Below are positions 8,345 to 15,286 of a DNA stretch of 32,783 nt, piece after piece (the stretch's first letter is position 1; each line of letters begins with the position of its first letter). The DNA is taken from positions 1 to 32,783 of the forward strand of contig JBNRMU010000050.1 of NCBI GenBank assembly GCA_050309765.1, given 5' to 3'. Under the pieces are notes generated by a model. It made no database searches, had not been told where the DNA came from, and saw nothing but the letters and a program-made list of their open reading frames with translations. Source of the DNA: CALWRM01 sp050309765. GTDB lineage: Bacteria > Bacillota > Clostridia > Christensenellales > UBA1750. The position numbers and the translations under genes were made by a program.

Positions 8345-8731
8345 ATGCAGGATTTGAGCCTGGACGAGCTGCAGTTTTTCGACGGCCATGCGCCGGCCTT
8401 TCCGCTGTATCTGTGCCTGCGTCAAGCGCTGCTGGATCGCGCTGTGCCGTTTGAAATACGAACGCACAAGACGCAGATCTCGTTTTATTGTCGATACCTG
8501 TTCGCGGCGGCGTCCTTTTTGCCCGTGCGCAAGCGCGGGGAAAGGCCCGACCCCTTCCTGACCATCAGCTTCGGCCTGCCGGAAAGGCTCTGCTCATCGC
8601 GCATCGATGCGGCCGTGGAAGCGTATTCCGGGCGCTGGACGCACCATGTAACGATCGGCTCCGCGGAAGAGATCGATGCGCAGCTGCTGGCCTGGCTTTT
8701 GCAGGCCGCCGCGTTTGCCTTAAGCAAATGA
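8345..8731 (+). CDS. DUF5655-like small protein
   Basis: 128-residue protein. The ATG at 8345 was chosen because AAGGGGGG lies just upstream. A longer reading frame from a TTG at 8291 would begin inside the promoter and has no ribosome site. The pattern (PLYLCLRQAL near the start, KTQISFYCRYLFAA in the middle, SAEEIDAQLLAWLLQAA at the end) resembles DUF5655 proteins, whose function is unknown. It has no membrane segment and no recognisable catalytic motif. It is followed after 32 bases by the MBL lipoprotein gene. Confidence 0.7.
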   Translation: MQDLSLDELQFFDGHAPAFPLYLCLRQALLDRAVPFEIRTHKTQISFYCRYLFAAASFLPVRKRGERPDPFLTISFGLPERLCSSRIDAAVEAYSGRWTHHVTIGSAEEIDAQLLAWLLQAAAFALSK

Positions 8732-8763
8732 GCCTTGCGCCATCAAAAAAAGGAGGTTTGCCT

Positions 8764-9612
8764 TTGAAATACAAAAGATTGTTTTCCCTGCTGCTGGCCG
8801 TCTGCCTGCTGCCCTTTATCGGCTGCGCAAAGCCGCCGGCCCCACAGGAGGAAGCGGACATGCTTACCGCAGCCTTCCTAAAGGTGGGCAAGGCGGACGC
8901 CATCGTCGTGCGCACGAATGATAAGACCCTGGTCCTGGACACCGGCGAGGACGACGACGGTGCGGAGATCGTCTCCTTTCTCGTCGCGCAGGGGATCAAA
9001 AAGGTGGACGTGCTGCTCATCACCCACTTTGACAAGGACCACGTGGGCGGCGCGGACACGCTGGTAAACGCCCTGCCCGTGGATCGGGTGCTGCTGCCCG
9101 CCTACGAAGGAACCAGCGCGGATTACCTTTCCTTTATGGACGCGCTGGCGGCCAAGTCCATCGAGCCTGAACGCCTGACGGAGCCGCTTACCTTTGCCTT
9201 TGGAACCGCGCAGGCGCTGGTGGAGCCGCCCGCTTCCTACGAGATTCCGGCGGACAGCGATGAAGAAATGGATAACGACTTTTCGCTCATCCTCACCCTG
9301 ACCCATGGCGATCAGCGCCTGGTGTTTGCCGGGGATATCGAAAAGAAGCGCATCCGTCAATGGCTGGAGAGCGAACCGCCTGCCTGCGACTTTTTGAAGA
9401 TGCCGCACCACGGCGCGTTCAACAAGGCCCTGGACGAGCTGCTGGCACAGCTCAGCCCCCAATATGCCGTCATCTGTTCCTCCGAAAAGAACCCCGCCGA
9501 GGACAAGACCCTGGCGCTTTTGCAGGAGCGCGGCGTGCAGTTCTTTGAAACAAAGGACGGCAATGTCACCCTGACCTGCGACGGCAAGACGCTTTCGCTG
9601 CGCCAGAACTGA
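8764..9612 (+). CDS. Lipoprotein metallo-beta-lactamase-fold hydrolase (ComEC/Rec2 C-terminal-like)
   Basis: 282-residue MBL-fold hydrolase starting at a TTG, chosen because AAGGAGG (8750-8756) sits 7 bases upstream and a signal sequence follows directly. The N-terminus is a lipoprotein signal with lipobox FIGC and Cys21 as lipidation site, so the enzyme should be tethered outside the membrane. The metal motif is HFDKDH (His88, Asp90, Asp92, His93); DTG at 59-61, GDIE and MPHHGAF are further MBL landmarks. It resembles the isolated hydrolase domain of ComEC, which degrades DNA or nucleotides; the substrate here is inferred only. No ComEC channel domain is attached. Confidence 0.85.
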   Translation: MKYKRLFSLLLAVCLLPFIGCAKPPAPQEEADMLTAAFLKVGKADAIVVRTNDKTLVLDTGEDDDGAEIVSFLVAQGIKKVDVLLITHFDKDHVGGADTLVNALPVDRVLLPAYEGTSADYLSFMDALAAKSIEPERLTEPLTFAFGTAQALVEPPASYEIPADSDEEMDNDFSLILTLTHGDQRLVFAGDIEKKRIRQWLESEPPACDFLKMPHHGAFNKALDELLAQLSPQYAVICSSEKNPAEDKTLALLQERGVQFFETKDGNVTLTCDGKTLSLRQN

Positions 9613-9687
9613 CGCGGGCAGGCAGGAAAATGCCCCTGCAGGTGGAATCTATCAAAAGAAGTTGATTGGAAAGGATCGGTGGATCAT

Positions 9688-10836
9688 ATGCAATATCGCG
9701 AGCTTGGAAACACCGGCCTTCAGGCCAGCGTCATCGGCCTTGGCTGCGAAGGGCTTTCGCAGGAGAACTACGCCATGGCGCAGAAAATGCTCGATGCGGC
9801 GGAAACGCTCGGCATCAACTATTTCGACCTGTACGCCTCGGACCCCGATCTGCGCCGCGCGGTGGGCAGGGCGATCCGGGGCCGGCGCGAGAAGTTCCTC
9901 ATCCAGGCGCACCTGTGCTCCGTGTGGAAAAACGGCCAGTACCTGCGCACGCGCGACCTTGGCGAGGTCAAGCAGGCCTTTGAGGACTTGTTGGCGCTGC
10001 TTCAAACCGACTACATAGACGTGGGCATGATCCACTACTGCGACGCCATGGCCGACTGGGAGCAGATCGTGCAAAACGGCATCCTGGACTATGCCCGCGA
10101 GCTCAAGGCCCAGGGCCGCATCCGCCACATCGGCCTTTCCAGCCACAACCCGCTGGTGGCCGAGCGCGCCGTGGTCGAGGGCGGCATCGAGGTTTTGATG
10201 TTCTCCGTCAACCCCTGTTATGACCTGCAGCCGGCAAACGAAGACTGCAACGCCCTGTGGGCGGACGAGGCCTATGCAGGCGAGCTTACCAACATGGACC
10301 CCGACCGCCAGCGCCTGTACGAAACCTGCCAGCGCCTGGGCGTGGGCATCACGGTGATGAAGTGCTTCGGCGGCGGCGATCTGCTGGATGAAAAGCTTTC
10401 CCCCGCCGGTGCGGCGCTCACCGTCAACCAATGCATCCATTACGCCCTGTCCAGGCCCGCCGTGTCCGTGGTACTGCCCGGTGCGCGCACGCTGGACGAG
10501 CTTTACCAAAGCGCTGCCTACTGCGACGCTTCCGATGCACAAAAGGACTATGCCGCGGCCTTTGCCGCCTTCCCCAAGATCAATTGGCAGGGGCACTGCA
10601 TGTATTGCAGCCACTGCGCACCCTGCCCAAAGCAGATCGACGTCGCCACCGTGACCAAATTCCTGCACCTGGCCAAGGCGCAGGATACGCTGCCGGAAAC
10701 CGTGCGCGAGCATTACGCCGCACTGGAAAAGCATGCGGGCGACTGCATCCGCTGCGGGGTGTGCGAAACGCGCTGCCCCTTTGGCGTGGACGTGCGTAAA
10801 AACATGGCCGCAGCCAGGGAAGTGTTCGGCTACTAA
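9688..10836 (+). CDS. Aldo/keto reductase with C-terminal 2x[4Fe-4S] ferredoxin domain
   Basis: 382 residues from the ATG at 9688 (GGTGG 6 bases upstream); a GTG at 9679 would add three residues and cannot be excluded. The N-terminal AKR barrel begins YRELGNTGLQASVIGLG and ends near residue 290. The C-terminus carries two cluster motifs, CMYCSHCAPCP and CIRCGVCETRCP, as in the iron-sulfur AKR group of anaerobes. The AKR active-site Asp and Tyr (FDLYASD) and His (IHYCD) are present, but the position normally holding the catalytic Lys reads FLIQAHL, with His in its place. Reductase chemistry with ferredoxin as donor is therefore plausible but unproven. It is the last gene of the run, ended by a strong terminator. 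Confidence 0.88.
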   Translation: MQYRELGNTGLQASVIGLGCEGLSQENYAMAQKMLDAAETLGINYFDLYASDPDLRRAVGRAIRGRREKFLIQAHLCSVWKNGQYLRTRDLGEVKQAFEDLLALLQTDYIDVGMIHYCDAMADWEQIVQNGILDYARELKAQGRIRHIGLSSHNPLVAERAVVEGGIEVLMFSVNPCYDLQPANEDCNALWADEAYAGELTNMDPDRQRLYETCQRLGVGITVMKCFGGGDLLDEKLSPAGAALTVNQCIHYALSRPAVSVVLPGARTLDELYQSAAYCDASDAQKDYAAAFAAFPKINWQGHCMYCSHCAPCPKQIDVATVTKFLHLAKAQDTLPETVREHYAALEKHAGDCIRCGVCETRCPFGVDVRKNMAAAREVFGY

Positions 10837-10857
10837 GCCCTTTTTGCGCAGACAAAG

Positions 10858-10894
10858 CGGGCGGGCATCCCTTGGATGCCCGCCCGATGTTTTT
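10858..10894 (+). terminator. Rho-independent terminator after the aldo/keto reductase
   Basis: Perfect 13-bp stem CGGGCGGGCATCC / GGATGCCCGCCCG with a 3-base loop, followed by ATG and TTTTTT. The convergent small membrane gene ends 11 bases further on. Confidence 0.93.
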
Positions 10895-10904
10895 TCTTTT
10901 CTCT

Positions 10905-11087
10905 TTAGGGGGTCGGCTTGTGCAAAAGGCACAGGATGACCAGCCCCACCACCACCGCGACGAAGATCGCCGCGCCGATGAAGATCGTCTTTCGGGAAAG
11001 CGGCTTTTTTCCAGAAAACAGCGAAAACCCGGCGCGGTCGCGCTCGTTGGCGCCGGCCATAAAATCGGAGCTTTCGCGCAGCGGCAT
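10905..11087 (-). CDS. Small single-pass membrane protein
   Basis: 60 residues: a charged N-terminal half (about 1-33) and one strongly hydrophobic helix (about 34-55), then a short HKPTP tail. This is a tail-anchored layout with the N-terminus probably cytoplasmic. It is supported as real by AGAGGTGA about 8 bases upstream of the ATG and a good promoter at 11168-11196. I recognise no family and no partner. Confidence 0.6.
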   Translation of the reverse strand: MPLRESSDFMAGANERDRAGFSLFSGKKPLSRKTIFIGAAIFVAVVVGLVILCLLHKPTP

Positions 11088-11167
11088 GCGTGTTCACCTC
11101 TTTATCCATGGCACAAGGGCGGTCGCCGGTCTGTTGGCCGGCTGGAAAGGTTTCCTCTTTTTCTCTC

Positions 11168-11196
11168 AATGTAGCATAAAATTTCGTGTTATGCAA
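11168..11196 (-). promoter_or_regulatory. Sigma-A promoter of the small membrane protein
   Basis: On the minus strand TTGCAT (11196-11191), 17 bases, TACATT (11173-11168), with an extended TGC before the -10. It leaves a leader of about 75 bases. Confidence 0.6.
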
Positions 11197-11254
11197 ACAT
11201 CGACCTCCCTAATGATAAAAAACGTCTTTGCGGAGTTGCCCTTTCTTTCATTGC

Positions 11255-11283
11255 TTGCAATTTAATTGTTTTCGTTGTATACT
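11255..11283 (+). promoter_or_regulatory. Sigma-A promoter of the second radical SAM gene
   Basis: TTGCAA (11255-11260), 17 bases, TATACT (11278-11283). The AT-rich region between the divergent promoters supports an intact control region despite the broken coding sequence. Confidence 0.75.
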
Positions 11284-11348
11284 GGTGGTAACGTATAGCT
11301 GTCCCGCTGCAGCGCATATCCTTAAAAAGAATTATTTGTGAGGTCAAT

Positions 11349-12445
11349 ATGAGCGAAACCTTCAATCTGCAGGAATACATGTCCAAAGGCGTGTCCCTTC
11401 TGGTGTCCGACGCCGTGCGCGCCACCTTCAAAAACCCCCGTGAGACCCTTTTCCTTGCCAAATTTGGCAGGGCGGCCGCCGCGGCCAGCCAAAAGCGCCT
11501 TAACGCCGAGCAAAAGGGCGAGCACGTGCCGCCCTTCCTCATCGCCAGCATCACCAGCAGCTGCAACCTGCACTGCGCGGGCTGCTATTCGCGCCAGAAC
11601 CAGGCCTGCCTGGACGACGAACCCGTGGAGCAGCTCTCCGGCGACGATTGGGACAAGATCTTTACTGAGGCCGAGGATTTGGGCGTGAGCTTCATCCTGC
11701 TGGCGGGCGGCGAACCCCTGTTGCGCAAGGACGTGATCGACGCCGCTGCGGGACACGATAAGCTGCTGTTCCCCATCTTCACCAACGGCTATTTCATCGG
11801 CGAAAAATACATGGACATGTTCGATAAGCATCGCAATCTGCTGCCCATCATCAGCATCGAGGGCGACGAGGCCGCCACCGACGCCGCCGCGGCGACGGCG
11901 TGTATCAGGTGGTGCTGCAGTCCATGCAAAGCCTTAAGGCCCGCGACCTGATCTTTGGCGTGTCCATCACCGTGACCACGGAGAACATGCAGCAGGTCTA
12001 TTCCCGCGAATTTATCGACAACCTCGTCTCCCTGGGCTGCCGGGCGATGATCTTTGTGGAATATGTGCCCGTTTCCGAGGAAACAAAGCGCCTGGCCCCC
12101 TCCGAACCCGAGCGCGAATACGCCGCGCAGCGCATCGCCGTTTTGCGCGACGAGGTGCCGGAGATGGTGTTCATCTCCTTCCCCGGCGATGAAAAGGAAA
12201 CCGGCGGCTGCGTGGCCGCGGGCCGCGGCTTTTTCCACATCAACTCGCACGGCGGCGCAGAGCCCTGCCCCTTCTCTCCCTATTCGGACATCAACGTCAG
12301 GGATACCTCCCTGCGCGAAGCGCTGAACTCCCGCCTGTTCCAGGCCCTGCAGTCGGACGGCATGCTGGACGATTTCCACACGGGCGGCTGCGTGCTGTTT
12401 GAAAAAAGGGCCCAGGTGGAAGCCTTCCTGGCGCAAAACGCTTAA
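11349..12445 (+). pseudogene. Radical SAM protein with SPASM-like C-terminus, interrupted by a one-base frameshift
   Basis: Two overlapping frames together encode one radical SAM protein of about 365 residues. The first frame (from 11349) has the cluster motif CNLHCAGC (Cys72, Cys76, Cys79) and the SAM-contact GGEP near 117, then leaves homology after the Asp codon at 11880-11882. The second frame resumes at 11885 (RRGDGVYQVV...) and runs to 12445. It includes EPCPFSPYSD and a final GGC, as in SPASM-type auxiliary-cluster regions. Restoring one base within the GCCGCCGCGG stretch at 11882-11892 rejoins the frames. It could be a recent inactivation or a sequencing/assembly error; no slippery heptamer argues for programmed shifting. 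Promoter and terminator are intact. Confidence 0.85.
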
Positions 12446-12469
12446 AACTCCTCTTTCTCCAAAACGTAT

Positions 12470-12501
12470 GGGAGCGAACCAAATCGGTTCGCTCCCTTTT
12501 T
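12470..12501 (+). terminator. Rho-independent terminator of the radical SAM gene, between convergent genes
   Basis: Perfect 11-bp stem GGGAGCGAACC / GGTTCGCTCCC, loop AAATC, then TTTTT. The minus-strand RNHCP gene ends 4 bases later and may also use this stem. Confidence 0.9.
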
Positions 12502-12504
12502 CGT

Positions 12505-12930
12505 TTAGTCCATGCTGCCCTGGCCGCCCATCTGGTTTGTCAGCTCCCGGATGTATTCCAGGGGAAAGGGCGGCGATGTCAGCGGTTTTAGGGCCAGGGA
12601 CATCAGCTTCATCGGGTTGTCGTCCGCGGCGATGCGGTTTTGATGCAGCACGCCGCAGCGGCGGCAGCGGTGAATGATGGCCCACTCGCCGTTCTTTTTC
12701 ACCCACACGGACACCGGCTCCATCAGCGCGCCGCAGTCGGCGGCGCGGTCGCCCGGCTCCACGTCCAGATGCAGGCTGCAGAGGCAGTTGGGGCAATGGT
12801 TGCGGTGCCCGCTGCCCGCGCCCTCGGGGATCACCGGTCGGCCGCATTGCCGGCAGGTGAAGGTCTCGTCGGACGGGTGGGTTTTGTAATAGGTTTTGTC
12901 AAACGTTCTTCTTTTGTTCTCGCGATTCAC
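12505..12930 (-). CDS. RNHCP-domain zinc-finger protein
   Basis: 141 residues from a GTG at 12930, chosen because AGGAGG lies 7 bases upstream; upstream extension in frame would overlap the previous gene without a ribosome site. It carries the namesake RNHCP motif and paired cysteines (CRQCG, HCPNCLC, RCRRCG), indicating a zinc-ribbon-like fold. Function in the family is unknown; a nucleic-acid or protein binding role is a guess. It overlaps the upstream CD3324-family gene by 4 bases (GTGA), so the two are translationally coupled and share the structured leader. Confidence 0.85.
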   Translation of the reverse strand: MNRENKRRTFDKTYYKTHPSDETFTCRQCGRPVIPEGAGSGHRNHCPNCLCSLHLDVEPGDRAADCGALMEPVSVWVKKNGEWAIIHRCRRCGVLHQNRIAADDNPMKLMSLALKPLTSPPFPLEYIRELTNQMGGQGSMD

Positions 12931-13238
12931 GGGTTTTCCTCCTGCCTGGCGCCGTCCGGCGCGCTCTGGGAGGGTTCGCATTCGCGAAGAATCCTTTGAA
13001 TGCTCTTTTCGGACAGGAAATAGGTTTGTGCCAGCTCCTTTACACCGACGCCACCGCGAAAGTCCGCGGCAATCTGTGCGTTGCGCCTTTGCAAAAACTC
13101 CTTCGCCCCGCTGACGCTGCCCCACGCGCTGCGCGCGCAAGTTTTGCGGGGAATATAAAGCAGCCGTCCATCCACATATTCCTGTACCAGCAGGAGCAGT
13201 TCCTTGGGCAGGACATCCTGCGCCTTGCTATAGCCCAT
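12927..13238 (-). CDS. CD3324-family putative DNA-binding protein
   Basis: 103 residues beginning MGYSKAQDVLPKELL, matching the CD3324-type small proteins of Clostridia. Residues about 22-40 hold YVDGRLLYIPRK, followed by a W-G motif and a C-terminal helix-turn-helix-like stretch (VKELAQTYFLSEKSIQRIL, about 66-84) that suggests a regulator. The start is fixed by GGAGGG 5 bases upstream. That Shine-Dalgarno can pair with an upstream CTTTCCC, so translation may be switched. It overlaps the RNHCP gene by 4 bases. The target genes are unknown. Confidence 0.8.
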   Translation of the reverse strand: MGYSKAQDVLPKELLLLVQEYVDGRLLYIPRKTCARSAWGSVSGAKEFLQRRNAQIAADFRGGVGVKELAQTYFLSEKSIQRILRECEPSQSAPDGARQEENP

Positions 13239-13239
13239 G

Positions 13240-13324
13240 CTTTCCCTCCAGTGTTAGCGAATTTGGCTTTGGGAAAGCGACGGCTATCGGGTTTTGTGCG
13301 CGTAGCCGTCGCTAGCTGCGCACA
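13240..13324 (-). promoter_or_regulatory. Structured leader of the CD3324/RNHCP pair: pseudoknot-topology stems plus anti-Shine-Dalgarno
   Basis: In the minus-strand transcript, TGTGCGC (13324-13318) is complementary to GCGCACA (13301-13295). AGCGACGGCTA (13313-13303) is complementary to TAGCCGTCGCT (13286-13276). The two perfect stems (7 and 11 bp) interleave as in an H-type pseudoknot; the 4-base crossing loop over 11 bp is tight, so the stems may instead alternate. Directly after, CTTTCCC (13277-13271) is complementary to GGGAAAG (13246-13240), which includes part of the Shine-Dalgarno. It overlaps the 11-bp stem by two bases, so the two structures compete only weakly. This layout suggests translational control. 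No known riboswitch consensus was recognised. Confidence 0.5.
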
Positions 13325-13362
13325 GCCTCCGCTTCATAATTCCTAAACATGAAATCATCCAT
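13312..13362 (-). CDS. Possible leader peptide upstream of the CD3324 gene
   Basis: 16-codon open frame (MDDFMFRNYEAEAVRS) with AAAGGA (13376-13371) 8 bases before its ATG. Its TAG (13314-13312) touches the first bases of the 11-bp stem, and its last codons cover the 5' arm of the 7-bp stem. A translating or stalled ribosome would therefore change leader folding, as in translational attenuators. A second frame from the ATG at 13358 gives 24 codons and ends at 13284. Neither is proven to be translated. Confidence 0.3.
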   Translation of the reverse strand: MDDFMFRNYEAEAVRS

Positions 13363-13396
13363 CCTTTCTTTCCTTTGGGCGGTACAGGCCGCCTTT

Positions 13397-13402
13397 ATTG
13401 TA
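13397..13402 (-). promoter_or_regulatory. Candidate -10 of the CD3324/RNHCP transcript
   Basis: TACAAT on the minus strand, about 160 bases before the CD3324 start. No recognisable -35 lies at the proper distance, so the call is weak. A GGCGG/CCGCC hairpin would lie near the 5' end of the transcript. Confidence 0.3.
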
Positions 13403-13507
13403 TCTTAACATGGGAAAACATCGCGAACAAGCCTAAGAACGATTTTAGCCGTTTTCGCGCAATGTGTATGAATTTAGAAACGGAATAACAGCTTTGCTTT
13501 ACGGTAA

Positions 13508-13536
13508 TTGTACTTTTGCTATAAATATGTTATCAT
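13508..13536 (+). promoter_or_regulatory. Sigma-A promoter of the PfkB-family kinase
   Basis: TTGTAC (13508-13513), 17 bases, TATCAT (13531-13536), in an AT-rich stretch. It predicts a leader of about 78 bases before the ATG at 13621. Confidence 0.7.
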
Positions 13537-13620
13537 TTGTTTAGATGCGCGTCCCGCCTGCCGTGGGCGGCGTCGCGCTCCCAAACACAAAAATTCAACA
13601 CAGACAGGAGTGCGTTTTTC

Positions 13621-14574
13621 ATGAGAGACGTTGTGGCGCTCGGCACGCCGTTTATGGATTATCTGGTTCACATCGACCACCTTCCCACAAAAAAGGACGA
13701 AGGCGCAAGGATCCTGCAAACCAGCTGGCAGGGCGGCGGCAAGGTGTCCTCCGCGCTGGCGGCGCTGGGACAGCTGGGCCGCAACGGCTCCATGATGGGC
13801 GTGATCGGCAGCGACAGCTATGGCGACTTTTTGCTGCGCGATTATGAGCGCTTCAATATCGACGTATCGCACATGATCCGCGACGGCGCCAACTCCTTCT
13901 CCCTGGTGCTTTCCGATAAGATCACCCAGGGCCGCAACATCATCGGCCGCCCCGGAACGGGCCGCAAATACACCGTGGAGGACATCGACGAGCCCTTCGT
14001 GCGCGACCACCGCATGCTGCACTTAGAGCGCGCGGACGCGCCCTCCCACCGTCTGGCGGATATTATGCACGACTGCGGCGGCCTGGTCGCCTTCGACGGC
14101 GACGGCTTTTCCGAAGAAACGCAGGCCATGCTGCCCAAGATCGACGTGTTCATCGGTTCTGAATTCTATTACAAGGCCCTGTTCGGCGAGAGCGAGAACT
14201 ATAAGGAAAACATGCTGACCCTGCAGCGCAAGGGCGTCAAGATCGTGGTCTTCACCTTGGGCGACAAAGGCTCCGTGGCCCTGTGGAACGGCGGTTACCG
14301 CTTCTGTCCCGGCTACAAGATCGACGTGGTCGATACCCTGGGCGCCGGCGATGTGTACCACGGCGGCTATCTGTTCGCCCTGCTCGAGGGCATGGACCCC
14401 GGCGAGTGCGCCCAGTTTGCCAACGCCGTGGCCGCCATCAAATGCATGGGCATCGGCGGCCGCGCCAACACCCCCAACTACCAGATGGTGCGCGATTTTA
14501 TGGCAACGGGCGACTTCGACCGCACGCTGGTGCAGCAAAAGACCGCGTTTTACGCCAATTTCAGCGTAAAGTAA
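13621..14574 (+). CDS. PfkB/ribokinase-family carbohydrate kinase
   Basis: 317-residue sugar or nucleoside kinase that transfers phosphate from ATP. The N-terminus holds the substrate-side signature with GGGKVSSALAALGQLG. The C-terminal PfkB signature DTLGAGDVYHGGYLFAL has the catalytic base Asp244 and the GAGD anion hole. The start at 13621 has AGGAG about 10 bases upstream; a longer frame back to 13537 would begin at the -10 box and is rejected. It stands alone with its own promoter and terminator. Which sugar it phosphorylates cannot be told, since no transporter or isomerase lies beside it. Confidence 0.9.
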   Translation: MRDVVALGTPFMDYLVHIDHLPTKKDEGARILQTSWQGGGKVSSALAALGQLGRNGSMMGVIGSDSYGDFLLRDYERFNIDVSHMIRDGANSFSLVLSDKITQGRNIIGRPGTGRKYTVEDIDEPFVRDHRMLHLERADAPSHRLADIMHDCGGLVAFDGDGFSEETQAMLPKIDVFIGSEFYYKALFGESENYKENMLTLQRKGVKIVVFTLGDKGSVALWNGGYRFCPGYKIDVVDTLGAGDVYHGGYLFALLEGMDPGECAQFANAVAAIKCMGIGGRANTPNYQMVRDFMATGDFDRTLVQQKTAFYANFSVK

Positions 14575-14621
14575 GGGAGGCTGTCCCGGGCTTTTGGCCT
14601 TACGGCCCTTTTTCGATGTGC

Positions 14622-14657
14622 AAAGCACGCCGTCTTAAATGCGACGGCGTGCTTTTT
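14622..14657 (+). terminator. Rho-independent terminator of the PfkB-family kinase
   Basis: Perfect 13-bp stem AAAGCACGCCGTC / GACGGCGTGCTTT, 8-base loop, then Ts. A weaker GGCC/GGCC hairpin with TTTTT precedes it around 14596-14613. Confidence 0.9.
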
Positions 14658-14702
14658 ATGCCCTGCTTTGGCCAAGGCAAAAGCAGCCGTCGCCGTCGCA
14701 AC

Positions 14703-14741
14703 AAAAAGGCCGTCCGCAAAAACCTTGCGGACGGTCTTTTT
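14703..14741 (-). terminator. Terminator of the S10-spc-alpha cluster, probably bidirectional
   Basis: 15-bp stem (14705-14719 with 14725-14739, one G-T pair) and 5-base loop. Read on the minus strand it is followed by TTTTTGTTG just after rplQ; on the plus strand it is followed by TTTTT. It therefore also insulates the kinase unit. Confidence 0.9.
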
Positions 14742-14751
14742 CCCTTACGGT

Positions 14752-15264
14752 TTACACAAACTCAAGGATGACCATCTCGGCGCCGTCGCCCTTGCGGGGA
14801 CCCATCTTCAGGATGCGGGTATAACCGCCGCCCTGACCGAGCTCTTCCTTGCGCTTTTTGTACTTGGGGCCATATTCGCGGAACAGCTTCTCCACCACGG
14901 GATGCTTGTTGTCCTTGGTGCGTTCCTTGAACTCAGCCTTGGACTCGTCGGCCTTCTTGACCTCTTTGATGTCGTACAGATACGCCATCATGATGCGGCG
15001 CGCATGCAGCTTGGAGGGCGCGTCGTTCACAAAGGTCTCCGTTACGGTCTGACCCTTCTCGTTGTTGAAGGTCTTCTGCACTTCTACGGTGTTATCGCAC
15101 TCGCGCATGGCCAACGTCACGAACTTTTCAGCGATGGAGCGCACTTCCTTGGCGCGCGCCTCAGTGGTTACGAGCTTACCGTTCCAGATCAGCTGGGTAA
15201 CCTGGTTGCGCAGGAGCGCCTTTCGCTGGTCGGCCGGCTTGCCGAGTTTGCGCTGCATAGGCAT
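14752..15264 (-). CDS. rplQ: Ribosomal protein L17, enlarged form
   Basis: Large-subunit protein near the tunnel exit. The start is the ATG at 15264 (MPMQRKLG), 8 bases after GGAGGG; the reading frame continues further upstream without a ribosome site. At 170 residues it is longer than the 115-130 typical of bacterial L17. The extra sequence is a lysine/glutamate-rich insert in the middle (about 65-140, including VEKLFREYGPKYKKRKEE) before the conserved C-terminal GGYTRILKMGPRKGDGAEM. It is the last gene of the cluster, 22 bases after rpoA and just ahead of the terminator. Confidence 0.95.
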   Translation of the reverse strand: MPMQRKLGKPADQRKALLRNQVTQLIWNGKLVTTEARAKEVRSIAEKFVTLAMRECDNTVEVQKTFNNEKGQTVTETFVNDAPSKLHARRIMMAYLYDIKEVKKADESKAEFKERTKDNKHPVVEKLFREYGPKYKKRKEELGQGGGYTRILKMGPRKGDGAEMVILEFV

Positions 15265-15286
15265 AGGTGTTTCCCTCCGTTTAAAG

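Noticed and set aside
9652..11196. 514-codon minus-strand open frame across the aldo/keto reductase gene
   Set aside because: It is antisense to a clear AKR with Fe-S motifs, is low in complexity (Gly/Ala/His/Val-rich) and results from the GC-rich codon pattern; it has no ribosome site and no recognisable domain.
11880..11900. Programmed ribosomal frameshift in the radical SAM gene
   Set aside because: No X-XXY-YYZ-type slippery heptamer or stimulatory structure was seen; a plain one-base loss in a GC repeat is simpler.
13377..13392. GGCGG/CCGCC hairpin as a plus-strand terminator
   Set aside because: Only five base pairs, followed by a poor T run, with no plus-strand gene upstream that would need it.
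13537..13620. N-terminal extension of the PfkB kinase
   Set aside because: It would start next to the -10 box, has no ribosome site and adds no family homology; the ATG at 13621 has AGGAG.
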